Source: Glandiceps talaboti (lineage: Eukaryota > Hemichordata > Enteropneusta > Spengelidae). Taken from it: a DNA stretch of 64,000 nucleotides. Position numbers and translations under genes: made by a program. The DNA lies in the NCBI RefSeq assembly GCF_964340395.1, contig NC_135566.1, positions 10,726,501 through 10,790,500 on the forward strand, given 5' to 3'. The notes beneath the pieces were generated by a model. The model searched no databases. It worked only from the letters and a program-made list of their open reading frames with translations, and was not told where the DNA came from. Below, piece after piece: positions 11,736 to 25,245 of the stretch (positions are counted from its first letter, which is position 1; each line of letters opens with the position of its first letter).

Positions 11736-12342
11736 GCCTTATTAGCATGCCTGTAGATATTTACATAATATTCGTTATATGTAAACTATGTCGCTGTTTT
11801 GCGCGCGCAGCTCAATGAGGGCATATTTGCATATTGCCTTGTTAGGCTGATGTACGTTATCACTCCACATTGCGACCAATCAGTTTGATTTGTTTTTCAA
11901 ACATTTGTGTGCTATTGCTAGCGATACAATTGGTTAGTGAGAAAGTGAAGCAAAAACACATTGCGATATAAACAGACTAATATTAGACTACTATTAGTAT
12001 ACACCGAGTCTGTTCTCCTTAGTAATTCCACACAAAGAGCTCACACTAATAGAAGGATTTGAAGCAGATAATGACATTAAAATTAATGCTTTTCTAGTTG
12101 AAAAACTAGTACATGTACAAGAATAAAAATCAAGAAAGTGGTCTCATTTTTCAGCTCTTTGTGTTCTCTTCAAAGTAGATATATGCATGTAGTTTTCAAA
12201 TTGAATATTGATGTTCGATGTATCTTTTATTGATCGTTATTGAATCCATTTTCTCCAATTCATTTAGTCTTTTTTCTTTTATTTTACTGAGTAGGTATGC
12301 ATGTAGCTTTTCAGAAAATATTGATGTCTGATGACTCTTATA

Positions 12343-12718
12343 TTAGGGTGACACTGTTACTCACTTTAATACCCGCCTGACCCGGATTTTCAGATCCAAC
12401 ATTACAAATTATGTTCGCCCACTCGTTAATATTTCTTGAAACCACTTCCTGTCTGGTAAGAATAAGCAAGTGTCTGAACTGTTGACGTTATCTACAGTCA
12501 TGGTGGTGACGATGACACTTGTTCACAAGCAGGGCATTCAAGTAGAGGGACTGAGAAAGGGCTTGTTACCAGGAATCCAATAAAAAAGAAGATAGAGAGG
12601 AAGAAAAGGAGAGGCAGAGAAACATGAAGATGATTTTTTTTTAACTTTTAAAAGAAAACAAAAACAATTGCTATGAAAAGGGTAATGTGAAACATAAAAA
12701 TAAATAGCGTCACCCTTA
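12343..12718. mobile_element. MITE with TTAGGGTGAC termini
   Basis: The left end TTAGGGTGACACTGTTAC and the right end AAATAGCGTCACCCTTAA form short inverted repeats, roughly 16 bp and imperfect. The ~375-bp interior is non-coding. It could be a non-autonomous DNA transposon, but only one copy is seen here, so confidence is moderate. Confidence 0.5.
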
Positions 12719-13035
12719 AGGTGAGGATGACTTTATCTTAGATGTATTTCATATATAGAAAGCTCATTTTCACAAATACTGCATAGCAATGTCCCTAAAA
12801 TAGTTATAAAAACTGTCTAATCAGTCTTTTCAATTGGAAAAGATGCTTGTTGTGACCTGGGGTGAGGCATTCTGGGAAACAAAGAAAATTAGGAGCTACT
12901 CAACCTCTTTAATGCTTCTCCAATCTGTATATTGTCTTAGGAGGTGTTTCCACAACTTTGTTTGTATCTCAAAATGTCTTTCCTGGTGTAGTGCTGCAGG
13001 CATCTGATCTTCTAAGGCAGATTTTCCAATTGGGT

Positions 13036-13380
13036 CTGATAAGGCCAAATAAAAAATCATGTGTTTCCAATAACCCAACTGACCCTAGTTCAAGCCTCTG
13101 ACCCTAAACATTTTTTTAAAAATTTAAAACCAAAAGATAAGAAATTATTTGGGGGTCTTCTTGGCCTTCATGCATGTCTGTTTTCTTTCCCCAGCGATGT
13201 CTGTACATATTTCATCAAACTATCACAAAAGTGGTATTCTGAGCAACATTTTGTTTGTTTTTGGGTCGAAGCAATATTTTTCAAAAATAAAAGCACAATT
13301 AAAAAGATAAAATAAAATAAAATCCCGACCTACCTACCGTATTTTCTGAAGCCACGTTGTTGGAAACACAGACTTCTTTT
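13036..13380. mobile_element. MITE family 2, diverged copy 2
   Basis: Starts GGCCAAATAAAAAATCATGT, contains an A-rich block followed by CCCGACCTACCTACC, and ends near TTGGAAACACAGACTTCTTT. It has the same architecture as the other family-2 copies but is the most diverged. Open frames crossing it are not genes. Confidence 0.55.
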
Positions 13381-13675
13381 CCGTCTAAGCATTATAAATA
13401 AAGCCATGATAAATCGGCCCACCTTTATTTCCTTTCAATTTAATTTAATTTAATTTAAGTTAATTTACGAGTTCTTGTTTTCCACTTGTTTGCTTTTTGT
13501 AAGTGTAGGTGTGTGGGTTCACACTGAAATACTAAAATGTCATGTTTCTTTATTGTTGAATTCCTGTTAACTACTACTTTCATTAATTTACTAAGAACTA
13601 TAAAAGCTCAGAGGTATTCTTGTACATAATACATAGCTCAGAGGTATTAGAACATGTAATTGTGTCATTATGGTA

Positions 13676-14042
13676 AGGCCAAATAAAAAAAGTTGTTTGG
13701 TTCCGGTTACCCACCCCCACCTAATTTTCCATGCCAACCCTAGAAAATTGTTTACGTATTCGAAAAAGATAATAATAAAATCATGAAGTCTCGCAAGAAA
13801 TAGTGAGTAGTGCAGAAACTGACCAACTTAAGAAATACAATATAAAACTATTCTTCCAATCTGTAATGGCTGTACATCTGATAGGAAGAACTAAACAACA
13901 CAGATACCATTTAGAAAACAATGGAAAACCTGAACTAGACACTCACACATGAAAAAAAAAATATAATAAAATAAAAATAAAAACTCTACCTACCCCACTT
14001 AATTTAAAATTGAATGTAATCAGAAACACACAATTATTTTTT
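13676..14042. mobile_element. MITE family 2, copy 3
   Basis: Close to the 11351 copy over its whole length, sharing CTTCCAATCTGTAATGGCTG and CAATGGAAAACCTGAACTAG. Termini AAAAAGTTGTTTGGTTCCGG and AGAAACACACAATTATTTTT are inverted repeats. Confidence 0.85.
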
Positions 14043-16787
14043 TACACTTAATGAGGAAATGAAAAAAAGTATGCTTTTGTTATATTGTGAACACTTGAGT
14101 GTTTTCTAATAATCATGGCTTCCGCCTTTCCTAGAAGGGAAGCCCTGAACCATGAATAGTAGTTGGTGTGTATACCAAATAGACAGACCAGGTAACTGCA
14201 CAGTGTCTTTATTCACTGAGGTGCTTCAGCGTTCCATTATTGATATGTAAATGTTACTATGTAATGTAAATATGTATGAGTCATCGGTTAATTTAAATAA
14301 TTCAATTGATATGCAAATGTCTAAGGTTCTTGGCTGTGACTGGAGGAGAACTCACAGTACCTACATACACAAGGTCCAATTCATTTGACATGATAGAGTT
14401 AGACAGTCTTATAGTCAGTAAAGTGATTTACTTGGCTAGGGATATTGGTAACGTGTACATGTACGTCAGTACATCAATGGATTAATCATCGACAGACTAT
14501 CTATCCTGATTCAGTCTTCAATGTTTTATTGTCGGTGAAACTTGACAGAGCTGTGAGAAATGAGAGAGGGAGAACAAAATCTGGAGCACAATAACGTGAG
14601 TATGAAACGGCCCATGTACTCTTTTATACTTTTGACATTTCTGTCCCTGAGTCGCAGTTTGATGTTTTTTTTAACCTTCGATTTTTCATCAGCTAGCTGA
14701 CCTTCACATGCAGGGATAATGGGTATAGCAGATTAGAAATAGTTTCTTCAAGAAAATCGTCATTATCAAGATTAAATTTCAACTACTTCTAGGTGAGAGT
14801 GTTATCACAAAAGGTTTAATTTGTTACAATGTGTGTTTGTTATCTCAATTACATGATAATTGTTTGTTAATGAAACAATAAGTCAAATTGTTTTTCTTAT
14901 CTGAAGTAATAGTGGAAGAGATATAATACAATAATAATCAATGCTGGACAATTACTCTCCTGCTTATTACATGACTTCCTTGTTTCTTAAGGGAACTGAA
15001 AATTGTAAACTGCTAAAATCTATGAAAGGCTGTCTTGTATTTCATGATAGCTTTTTCAGGGTCTTATTTTGAAACCCAAGAGGCTGTGACTTTTGTATGA
15101 AATTCTTGCCTGCATGCCCATTACTGAAAACAGATACGTCTTTGAATTAAATTTCTAAAGGGGTAGTGAAAACTGTGAACCATTATAAAGCTATTGCTGG
15201 CTGTTTTAGATTTCATGATAGCTTTTTCTGGGTCTTATTTTTGAAAATCTAGTTGCTAGCTGTGACATTTGTTTGAAATAATTCATTGAAAAAATATACC
15301 GATACTGTACTGAAAACCGAGAAATCTTTCAGATGAGTTGAATGATTTCTATTGCAGTCTTTTCTGACGTCCATAAGATATTAGTCCTGAACTGGGTAGG
15401 TTATCAATAAATTGTCAGGTTTGATCATTGATCTATACATCTTTCTGTGAGCACAACATATATTGGAAATCTGAACATAAATTATGCAATATGTTATCAT
15501 GGCTTTCTCAGCTACCTAAACGTGAAATACTGGCACATTGTTAAAAGTAAAAATAAAATTTTAGTGAGTTTGAAATCTTGACACCTTGTCGTACTACTGG
15601 AAATATTTACCTATTTTTGGCCATTTAAATAGAACACAACAAGTAGACAGTTTTCAGAAAAGTCTATATACACACCAGCTAGGAAAATTCTAGTAGCACT
15701 GACCAAGGGAAAATGTAAATCATTACGTCGTCTTGTTTACGTCGACAAACAATAGATTTAAAATAGATGCTGTAGAATGAGATTAACGAGGACGTGTTTG
15801 GACTTTTAATACGACAATGTGTATATTGATACATCGTATATCTCTAGCAGAACATAATTACTCGTTTAAGTTATTTCATCTTTAATAGTAAACCATAATT
15901 CATCGTTAAGTTGTTGTTTCACTGTTTTACCTCAGACCACTAATACCCTTCTATAATTACTGTAGATGTTTTATTCATGTATTTTCCCCTTACTCCATTT
16001 ACTTTTTCAACCGCTACACTGAGTACTTCCCAAGATAGGCGTCCACGCCTATGCTACCATTTCCCAGTTGTATTTCTGATATGTGACGACAATCTCGTCA
16101 TGTTCCATATCCTAAGATATGTGCAGTGACTCATATTGTAATCTACTTTTACTCGACATTATGGTCAGAAAGTTCAATTCATTCACATGTTAAATTGTTC
16201 CCAGGGGGCTGACTTGGTGTGCTTGTTTTCAAATTTAAGACCCTCAGTGTTATAAAGTTAAATGACTTTGTCACATGTTGTTGGGTTTTGTAAAGTCCCC
16301 TTGTGATGCAGATGTTCTCCCCAAGCACTGTACCAGAGAAAATAAAGCAGAGTTCTCTTAATTTCTAGGTGTTCCCTAGATAAAAGTACAAATCAGTACG
16401 CTTCCCACCTTTTGACACAATTGATATCACAATCGTATCTAAAAATTCACTGCAGTACTTTCAACTTTCAAATTTCCATCTTCAGGGAACGGAAGGAAAT
16501 TTGCCCTTCCCAGCCTTGAGCTACTGATCCTTCACCACAGGAATTAAGTCACAGTTCCTGTAAACTAATTTCCAAAAAATAGCAGGGGAACACTATATCA
16601 AGTTTCATAATAAACCCTTGTAAAGATATTTATCATTACTTAACATTGTAAATTTCTACTAATTTCAATTCTATTTCTTTACATTCACTGACATGTTTCA
16701 GAATTCAGATATGCATATATACTTCTTTGAAGTTTGATACAGTAAGAATTTTTTTTTAAAAAAGGAGAAAAAAACCCAGAAAAATAA
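14043..16787. other. Intergenic, no gene seen
   Basis: No exon with supported splice sites and coding bias on either strand. A local duplication of about 170 bp is visible: 14994-15160 and 15165-15340 share TTCATGATAGCTTTTTC and GGTCTTATTTT. The rest looks unique and AT-rich. Confidence 0.5.
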
Positions 16788-17046
16788 ATGTGAAACAGCA
16801 TATGCCAAGTCTTTGTAATTTAATCAATCGCAAAAGATTAATAACTGTAAATGTTTGTTACTGTATGTATAATAACAAACTTTTCACACATTTTTTCTTA
16901 GCTTTTTGCAGTGTATTGAGTTACAAACACAGACTTAGTCTATGTTGTTTCACATTGATTTTTCAAGTAGAAGGCCATGATAAAATTGTTTTTGTAAATC
17001 CAAAATCCAAAATAAATACCCAATCCTCATCCATATGGCCACTTTA
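16788..17046. mobile_element. Foldback MITE family 1, left-truncated copy
   Basis: Retains part of the left arm, the centre and the complete right arm (GTTTCACATTGATTTTTCAA through CCTCATCCATATGGCCACTT). The outer left arm is missing. The open frame across it is not a gene. Confidence 0.8.
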
Positions 17047-17787
17047 AATTATTGTGATTGTATTTCATTACAGACAAACTTATCACTCACAATATCACAC
17101 CTGTTGAGTCAACTACACATATTAATGTTACCCACGGCAACCTTACACACTGGTATGTGATGTCATCTGATTTAAAAATACTAGAACTACCAGTACATGT
17201 TTTTAGAACATTCTAAAAATCAAATTTTAACGTGGATGGGTGTGTTCTTTTTGAGAATCAACAGTACATATATTACTGTGGTTTTGTTTGTTTTTTTAAA
17301 AAAGAAAGTCATTTCCCATTTTCATAGAAGAAGAGAATAAATCAAGAATTGGAAGTGAATGTGATTTAACGTACAAAATGATCTTATGACATTCCTATGT
17401 CAAAGGTCAAATAATGTGGGTGTGTCTGTGTGATCTCAATATACCATATCTATTTCAAACTGTGCAACAGCAGGGTTGCTTTTATTTAGTTTTTATTTAA
17501 TTTCATTAGTTTCAAAACCCTGGCAACAGATCAAGTGAGGGGGTACTCTGGTAGTAATCATAGAGTTTCCAATACACAGTGATAGGAAAAGATTAAACTC
17601 AAGTACCACAATGTTGCCAACCTGAAACAAAAAACATTTAGTGAGGGCAATGACATCACTTTACCTCAATCTCGAGTCTTGGAAAATAGAAATACTTAAA
17701 AAGTGTTAACTTGATACAAAGGTGAACACATATCGGGCACATACCTATAACATACGATGTGAAATCAACCTTACATACCTCACAAAA

Positions 17788-18152
17788 AAATTGTTTGGTT
17801 TCAGTAACCCGGCCCAACTTAATTTTTTTTCTGCCACTTTAAAATTCTTTTTAGGTAATTAAAAATAAAAATATCGAAAAAATTTGCAACGTAATAGAAG
17901 TAGTGAGACTTAAAGACGTCATTGCTTTGTGTGATAATAAAAAACATGGTGGAATACAGTGTACCACATGATGTATTCTGCATATCGTACAGAAAGTGCA
18001 ATTACATCGATGAGAATCTATGTTGACCTCGGTAAATAAAACATTTGAACAGATCCTCAAAGATTAAAAAAAAAAAAAAAAAAAAAAAAAATCCTACCTA
18101 CCACCCAATTTTGAAATTGACTTATCAGAACCACATAATTTCTATTTTTGCA
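17788..18152. mobile_element. MITE family 2, copy 4
   Basis: Begins AAAATTGTTTGGTTTCAGTA and ends ATCAGAACCACATAATTTCT, with a long A-run (about 18066-18090) before CCTACCTACCACCC. The interior is strongly diverged from the other copies. Confidence 0.65.
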
Positions 18153-20215
18153 TAATCATCTTTGAAGTTATTTTGTAACCCCATATAAGGGCATTACACT
18201 GTCATCAGTGATCCATCAACTAATTTGAATGCTAATAGCCTTTAAGCATATCTGATAATATCCATGCGTAAAATCCCTAGAGTTGATCACTAACTGAAGC
18301 AGAATGAAGAACAATCTTGTAAGTTTAAAACCATAGGGAATTGAGATACTCTTGTCCAATGGCATTCCATGCACTTTTGAATTACAATGCAACTTTTATT
18401 TCACTGTGCACGTTACACAATTAATTTATTGCTAATTCATGCTTTTCATTTTTACAGTCAATTGATTTTAAGTGAAAAGTTATATTTCAGTTTGCAAATT
18501 ATTTAGCTTTCTCCAAAATTGCAGTGTTTTAAAGAACCCAGCATATCTACTGTTAGTAATGGGTGACATTTTTTCCCGTGAGAACCCAACAATTAAAATG
18601 TTTACCTTTGTCTAATGAAAGTTATATGTCAGAATGATTTATCTGTGAAGTATCTATATTAACTGAAGTATTGAACTAGTAATATGAGATATCTTGAAAT
18701 TTGCTTATTCTGATATTTATTGTCATGAGACCCCTGTTCTAGTCAGGAAACACCCTTGTTTCAAAACACGTGTGTCCATGGATACAGGGAGAGGCTGGCC
18801 ATTAAACTAGCTTTGTTCTTAATATGCTTATTCATTAAGTATGTGTCAAACTTGAAAGAATTTCCATGACAACTGATGAAATTTTTAACTGTGTTTCAAA
18901 ACAGGGTAACCGTTGGTAAAATGTAACTGTAATCTTCATCCTCATTTATCAGTCAAGTCAAACACATTTTAATTTATAACATATTCTCACTCCTTTGTCA
19001 AGCCATTGAAGGCGGATCAACACAAATGTATCTTACCGTCAGCGGCTATCTACTTACATGCTCGGTACATCTCACGTAATCTACATTGTATGCCCACGTT
19101 TTCTTAATTATTTTAGGAATGTTTGATCTGTTCAGATTTGCTGTTCCCATTGTGATTGACTTGTTTTCAAATCTATTAATATGCATTTCTTTTGTGTTCA
19201 TATCTTTTGAATTTTTTGTTTTGTTCAATTTGAATTGCAAATCCCATTTTTTGGGGGACAAAGCTCAAACCTCGTCAGATATTCCAACTATTTTTGATCC
19301 CCGATTAAAATGATAATTATTTCACTATTCAAGTCATGGAAGTCATGACACTGTCTGTAATACATATATGTAGGAAGAAAACAGCACACACGAGGATGAT
19401 ATAGTCTAGTGGTGACACATCATCTTTTTTAGTGTCTCCCAGCAACCGTCTTTCATATCTCTTCATTAGAACCATATACATCTAGCTGTGCTGATTACAG
19501 TACTTTCATAAGAGCAGTAAGTGGCTAAAATCGACTTGAATTCTACTGTCGGTCTACTTCTCCACCTAAATTACGGTGCGATATAAGAGAATCTATATGT
19601 TTAGTAAGTTAGTCTTATCAGATTTCATCCTCTTTATAACCAAGGTTTGTATTTTTCTACGAAATTAATTAATTGAAAAATTTTATCAATTTTTTTTTAA
19701 GGTCCTCATTTATTGCTAGATTAATTCTCTGATAAAATGTTGTAAATTTTTATTTTTTTAAAAAAGGTGCTTGTATTGTTGCCAAATTATTTCATTATCC
19801 TATTTATTTCACCATTATTTCACTATCATATTTTTTTCACCATTATTTCATTCATTATGACATGTTTCTCTCCAATCAGCATTTTTTGTCCAATTTTCTG
19901 AATTGCCAATGGTTTATAATTTCATACATTAAGAAATATAATTATAATATTTTAGATGTGTTGTTTTTTTTTAATTTCAAACAGGATATGACCTATTGCA
20001 CTATTGCAGATAATACTTGTTTTCATTTCGTAGTCACATGACAAACCTTAACCATCTCTTTCTCCAATTGTCACAGCAGGCTATATCTAGCTGTCAGAAG
20101 ACATGCCGCCGTGATAAGTAGGGATTCTGAGCATAATGGATGGGATTTATCTGCAAGTATAGAGATAATGACCAACTAACTGTATTTAATGATTACCTAG
20201 TCTCCATCTTGGAAT
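18153..20215. other. Upstream region of the GPCR gene, no gene seen
   Basis: AT-rich unique sequence with no convincing exon. It must contain the promoter and any 5' UTR exon of the GPCR, but no element can be placed. Confidence 0.4.
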
Positions 20216-22194
20216 ATGGAGGACCATGTACCAAACACGACAATGGGAGTTGACCCGCTACATTTCACAAACAACAAACCCCCGTATTGGAACCAATTGT
20301 CGATGGTAGTACTGTCTGTGATAATCCTCATCATAATCATTGCGAGTCTCATCGGAAATGGAATGGTTATTCTTGTTCTAACGGTGAACAAGCAAATGCG
20401 AACTCGGACGAATCTGTTCCTCTTAAATCTTGCGATCGCTGATGTAGGTCTAGCAGGAATATGCATGCCGTTTTCCTTGATCACAGTCATAAAAGGCAAA
20501 TGGATCTTCAGTACAGAACTTTGCTACTTCAATGCATTTTCAAGTGCTCTGTTTTTCATAGCAACTCTACACAGCCTCATGTATATCAGCGTGTTCAAAT
20601 ACTTCAGTATTCTGTATCCATTGAAACGTATCATCACAAAAAGACGAGCCATCTTCATGATTATTGCAATATGGATCGCAGCCTTAGCATGCGCTATTGG
20701 GCCTATCATTGGTTGGACAAGAAATGAGTACAAGCCAGCAGCCACTCAGTGTGGTCCTGCTTATCCAGAAACTATCAAACAGAGACTGCATGCTGCATTT
20801 GTAGCTACCACTGGATACGTCATACCGTTGTGTACAATGGTATTCTGTTATGGTAGAATGTTCTGGGCAATCCATGAACACTCTAAGAGGCTGCAAAAGA
20901 ATACCATTCATCTTCCAGCAGCTATCTCCAAAACTCAACAAAAAGCTACAATGACAATGTTCATTGTTATGTCAGTATTTATGTTATGTTGGACTCCATA
21001 TTTTGTGTATGCTGTCTGGGCAATTATGAAAAAGTCACGCAGTATCCCACTGTGGTATAACTCATTTGCATACTGGTTTGGGTATGCTAATTCTGCAATG
21101 AGTCCAATTATATATGCGTGGAGATATGTCACATACAGAGAAGCCTTCAAGAGACTGTGCCACTGTCAAAGGGCTCCACTTTATCTGTCATGTAAGTACA
21201 TTGTATAAAATGATTCAAAGTAATTGATTTCTCTGGTTGCAGTGGGATATTTTACTTGCCTATCACAGAGTGAAAGTAGGAATATATGGAATTTAATTAT
21301 TATGCAAATGTGCCCACTCATTATACATATCACATTCCAAACCAGTTTGGTGAAAAAGATGGCAAGCTTTGTTAAAAGCAGGGTCTTTCTGTATCTTATT
21401 GAATAATTAAAAAAAAATGACAGGAAAAGTCCTTGCTACGGTGTTGATAAATCAAACTCAACTGAGAGGTACTTCTGTGGTATCATTGAACTTAACATCT
21501 CCATAAATTAGAATAGGTAAACTAGAGCTTGGAGATAGTCCTTACAGAATGTGTTCAATTCATTTACACCTAATTAAGTATTTTTTTGTCTCTTTTTAGT
21601 TAGTAAAATATAGCATATCACTCTGTCTGTCTATGTATGTATGTATGTATGTATGTATGTATGTATGTATGTATGTATGTATGTATGTATGTGTCGTTGA
21701 ATTAATGCCTTTTTCATTTTGATCTTGCAGATAGCACCCCAATATATGGATCTCCTGCTACCCCAAGAAAGCTAGGTAATGTAACAACACCACAAATGGG
21801 AGTTCAGTATTCCAAAATCCACCAACCAAATAGTCTGGAAATTACTCCAACTGGAAGTCCATTGGTCAAAATCCATGTTTTAAATACCCCTGGTTTGCCT
21901 GATCTCCAAGCACTATATAAAGGAGCGGGAAATAGTGGTGAAAATGGACACTGTGACAATGTTGAAGCATTAGGAGGAAATGATGACCATATTGATGTGT
22001 TTATTAATCCTGATGATGGGTTAAAACCAATAAAAAGAAGCAAAACTGGTAGTATTGCTAAATTTTTAAGAACAAGATTCAAAAGTGCTCCAGTTGGTCA
22101 TGATTCACAGGAGGAATCTGACGATGAAAATACAATGCTTCAGCTGACTTCTTTACCAACTAGTATGGAATTTGTCTCTCAGCACAGACAGTAA
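20216..22194 (+). CDS. Class A (rhodopsin-like) GPCR, orphan, two exons
   Basis: Seven-transmembrane receptor of the plasma membrane. Exons are 20216-21191 and 21731-22194, donor GTAAGT, acceptor TTGCAG; the join is 479 residues. Visible marks are N-glycosylation NTT (7-9), GNG with N48 (TM1), NLAIAD with D76 (TM2), C103 and C179 for the extracellular disulfide, W153 (TM4), P204 (TM5), CWTP 258-261 (TM6) and NSAMSPIIY 292-300 (TM7). The TM3 end is FKY (127-129) instead of DRY, and TM7 has SPIIY instead of NPxxY. Position 3.32 is Ser110, so the amine-binding Asp is missing, and 7.43 is Tyr, so it is not an opsin. The tail of about 150 residues in exon 2 is Ser/Thr/Pro-rich with a KRSK/TRFKS basic patch. 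The overall look is of an orphan amine-like or GPR161-like receptor, but I cannot name the ligand or orthologue. The start is the first ATG of the open exon. Confidence 0.92.
21636..21693. repeat. (ATGT)n microsatellite in the GPCR intron
   Basis: About 14 perfect tetranucleotide units, ending roughly 38 bp before the exon 2 acceptor, so length changes here could affect branch-point spacing. Confidence 0.95.
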
Positions 22195-23408
22195 ACGAAG
22201 TATGTTACATACATTTAGACAACTCAAGGGCAAAATGCTTTTCTAACATTCTACCGTCAGATTCTACTGTATGATTGGAATCACAGATACCATTGCCACT
22301 GCCCCAACTATTACATCACAGAAACGACGTCACTGATTATCAAAGACCGGAAATTACTTTCCATTACCGGCATGGCAACAGGCTGGCCGTCTACTAAAGA
22401 TGTTAGCTGATGTTTATTGAATAGAGACTGGCTGTGTAACATAATACCTAAAGTTACATCAAAGAAACTCTCTGTACAACATTTTAAACTGATGTACAGT
22501 AAACTTGTTTGATTTCATCATTCTGTTGTCAAACATTGACAACACTGATCATGAGTAGATGATAGTAAGATACTTTACTAAATCATACCTAACAAGAGGA
22601 CTGAGAATGAGATATTTGTCGCTGTGGGCATAATCACCTCAATATCCCTTGAGCCTCCGACACATCTATGCTTGTGTTATAGTGAGTGATGACAAGCTGC
22701 ACTAGCTGTAAATGGAGTAATGATTTTTCAATCAGACAAAAAACAATATATTCACTGTAAGCTGTTATAATACCAATAATTAGACATTTAACATGTAAAT
22801 TAGGGGTCGATTGTATCCATGAATATTACAGCAACAGGTTGAAATTATGATCACATTGGGGTGCTGATTTTGGGGTAGGAACCCCAAAATCAATTTGATT
22901 AGATTTATTGTTAGTATCATATTATATGTGCAGCTGCACAAATACATTTACTATACTCACAAGTGATTCAAAACTATTCAGGATGTATGATATTATGAGT
23001 AAGGCAGTACATCTAACTATCAGTTTCAGAAAACATTCAAGTTGCAGCTAGTGCTGCGTAACAGGTCAGGAGCATGGCTAACAGCAAATATTTTGGTCTA
23101 TCTTACTACTCTGAAACATAATATACTTTTAAAGTAGTAATAATAAAGTATTGTATTACTAGTACATGTAAGCATACACAATTACAACAATAGGGTCAAT
23201 TTAAAATGATCATATAAAAAAAATTGTCTTGCAGTGTCCATACAAACACCAAGTCTTGACGATGTCTACAATACTCCAGGCTGTGTGAATACATTTCCTA
23301 AAATTACCAGGGCTCTGGTTATGTGCAATATTACCACATTCTATTCTTTTTTCACTGAGATGGATCTACCCCTTAGCTACTGTACACCACAATAATAGTT
23401 TATATATA
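22195..23408 (+). other. Probable GPCR 3' UTR and downstream region
   Basis: No coding exon. A perfect small hairpin is formed by GATTTTGGGGT and its complement around 22866-22891. AATAAAG at about 23147 is one possible poly(A) signal; the true end is unknown. Confidence 0.35.
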
Positions 23409-23755
23409 GGCCCAATAAAAAATTGTTTAGTTCCAATTACACTCAATGTTAGAATAGGTGGGGTAGGTAGATTTTTTTTTTTATGATTTTTTTTTTCATG
23501 TGTGAGTGTCTAGTTCAGGTACTTATGTTCGCTATTGTTTTCAAAATGGTCTCTGTATTATTATTTCTTCCTATGAGATGTACAGTCATTAGAGATTGGA
23601 AGAACAGTTTTATATTGTCAGTTTCCACATCCACTATTTCTGGCGAGACTTCACAATTTTCGCGATTTTATTTTTTTTTCTTGAATATGTAAAAAAAAAG
23701 TGTAGGGTTGGCAGTGAAAAATTAGATGGGGTTGGGTAATCGGAACCAAGCAATT
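23409..23755. mobile_element. MITE family 2, inverted copy 5
   Basis: Reverse orientation of the family. It begins AAAAAATTGTTTAGTTCC, then GGTGGGGTAGGTAGATTTTT, and ends GGAACCAAGCAATTGTTTTC. It shares CTAGTTCAGGT and TGTACAGTCATTAGAGATTG with the other copies. The open frame in it is chance. Confidence 0.8.
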
Positions 23756-25245
23756 GTTTTCTTCAGGCCTTAGCTTAATTTGTTATAAATAAAGGCATCT
23801 AAGTCATACATGTTACACTAAGCAAATTATTTATGAATCAAACTGACTTGGCTGACAGAACAGAACAGCACAGCACAGAACTTTCTTCTGTCAACTTACA
23901 TAGAAGTGTTGAGCCCTTTACAAAAAGTGTATAATAGTGAATAACTATATAAAGGCTATAACAGTTTGTATAATATGTAATATATCAGGTCTGTGGTTTT
24001 ACACTTTTGAAGCAAATGAGGAATTTTAATGTTGCTATAAATTTCATTTACACTGGACAAATTTACATTTCATTTTCACTTTTCGTGTTCTTTTATCGAC
24101 TTTTTATTATTTTAAAATTATTTTTAGGGTTCAATTGACTCTAAGTGACTATTATGTACATATATATAAATGTAACTGGAATTTCAATATATCATATATT
24201 TTGCCATTCCGCGATGATTGGAATTTCTCTTCACCTTGTTTGCACATATTTCAGGAGATTACTATTCAGAGCTGTACATGGTCAGCATACTTAAAGAGCC
24301 TATTCTTGCCTAAAGCAACTCTCTTCAACTTTGTTTTTAATGTGGTTCTAAATAAAGCAATCAATCATATCATGATGAACAGAGTCGTTTTATTTGTATT
24401 GTCTATATGATGCCTTTTATTTTATACTATAGAACAGAATATGTTTTATAAATTATTTGTCAAGAAAAATGCGAAAATATAATATCAAACACAAACATCA
24501 ATTTAAATACACTTGTCAGATATGATATATTTCACTATAACATGGCCAGGTGATGAGGTCCATGAAAAGAGATGATTTATCAAGATTCGTGACTTGCCAA
24601 GGGGCATTTGAAGTAATATGTTGAGTTATTGAAATAAAAACTAACGTCAAGTTATATAGAGTGTCATGTAGTTGACTCTCTGGAGATTGGATATCTACAA
24701 AAACAGTTCATAAAAATAGAACCAATGGCACTGTAGCACAACTGTACAGTTTTTAAACATTTATCCACATGCTGATCTGTGCTAGGTATAGGTGTTCATT
24801 TGCTGAATGATTATCCAGTTGCCTATCCAACCCTGTTATCTTTGCAATATATGCAATCATTTGACCAATACACCCTCTACACTAATTTGACACACAGCAA
24901 TTTCTTGTGACAAACTGAATTTTGATGAACATTTATCTGTTACTCATACTGTGATGGCTCTCGAAAAAAAAAAACATTCTGAATCACGTTCCTTGAAAAT
25001 GTTTGTCTCATACTAGAGGGCTCACTCCAGAGGACCGAGATTCATGATGAAATACAATCATGATACTCAAGGAATTTGTTGTTATCATTCGCTAAGCATA
25101 ATTATAGAATAGAAACTGATACTTGCTGCCAGTGTATCAAGGTTATAATATCAACAAGTTATTTTTTGGACTTGGTGTAGCTGCTTCAAAATGATAGATT
25201 CCAAAGTTTGATCATTAAATCAATCAATAACAATACATGTACAAA
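23756..25245. other. Intergenic, no gene seen
   Basis: AT-rich. An AATAAAG at about 24351 could serve as a distal poly(A) signal for the GPCR. No exon is supported on either strand. Confidence 0.4.

Noticed and set aside
12896-13315. Short open frames on both strands
   Set aside because: One crosses a family-2 MITE copy, and neither has splice sites or recognisable sequence.
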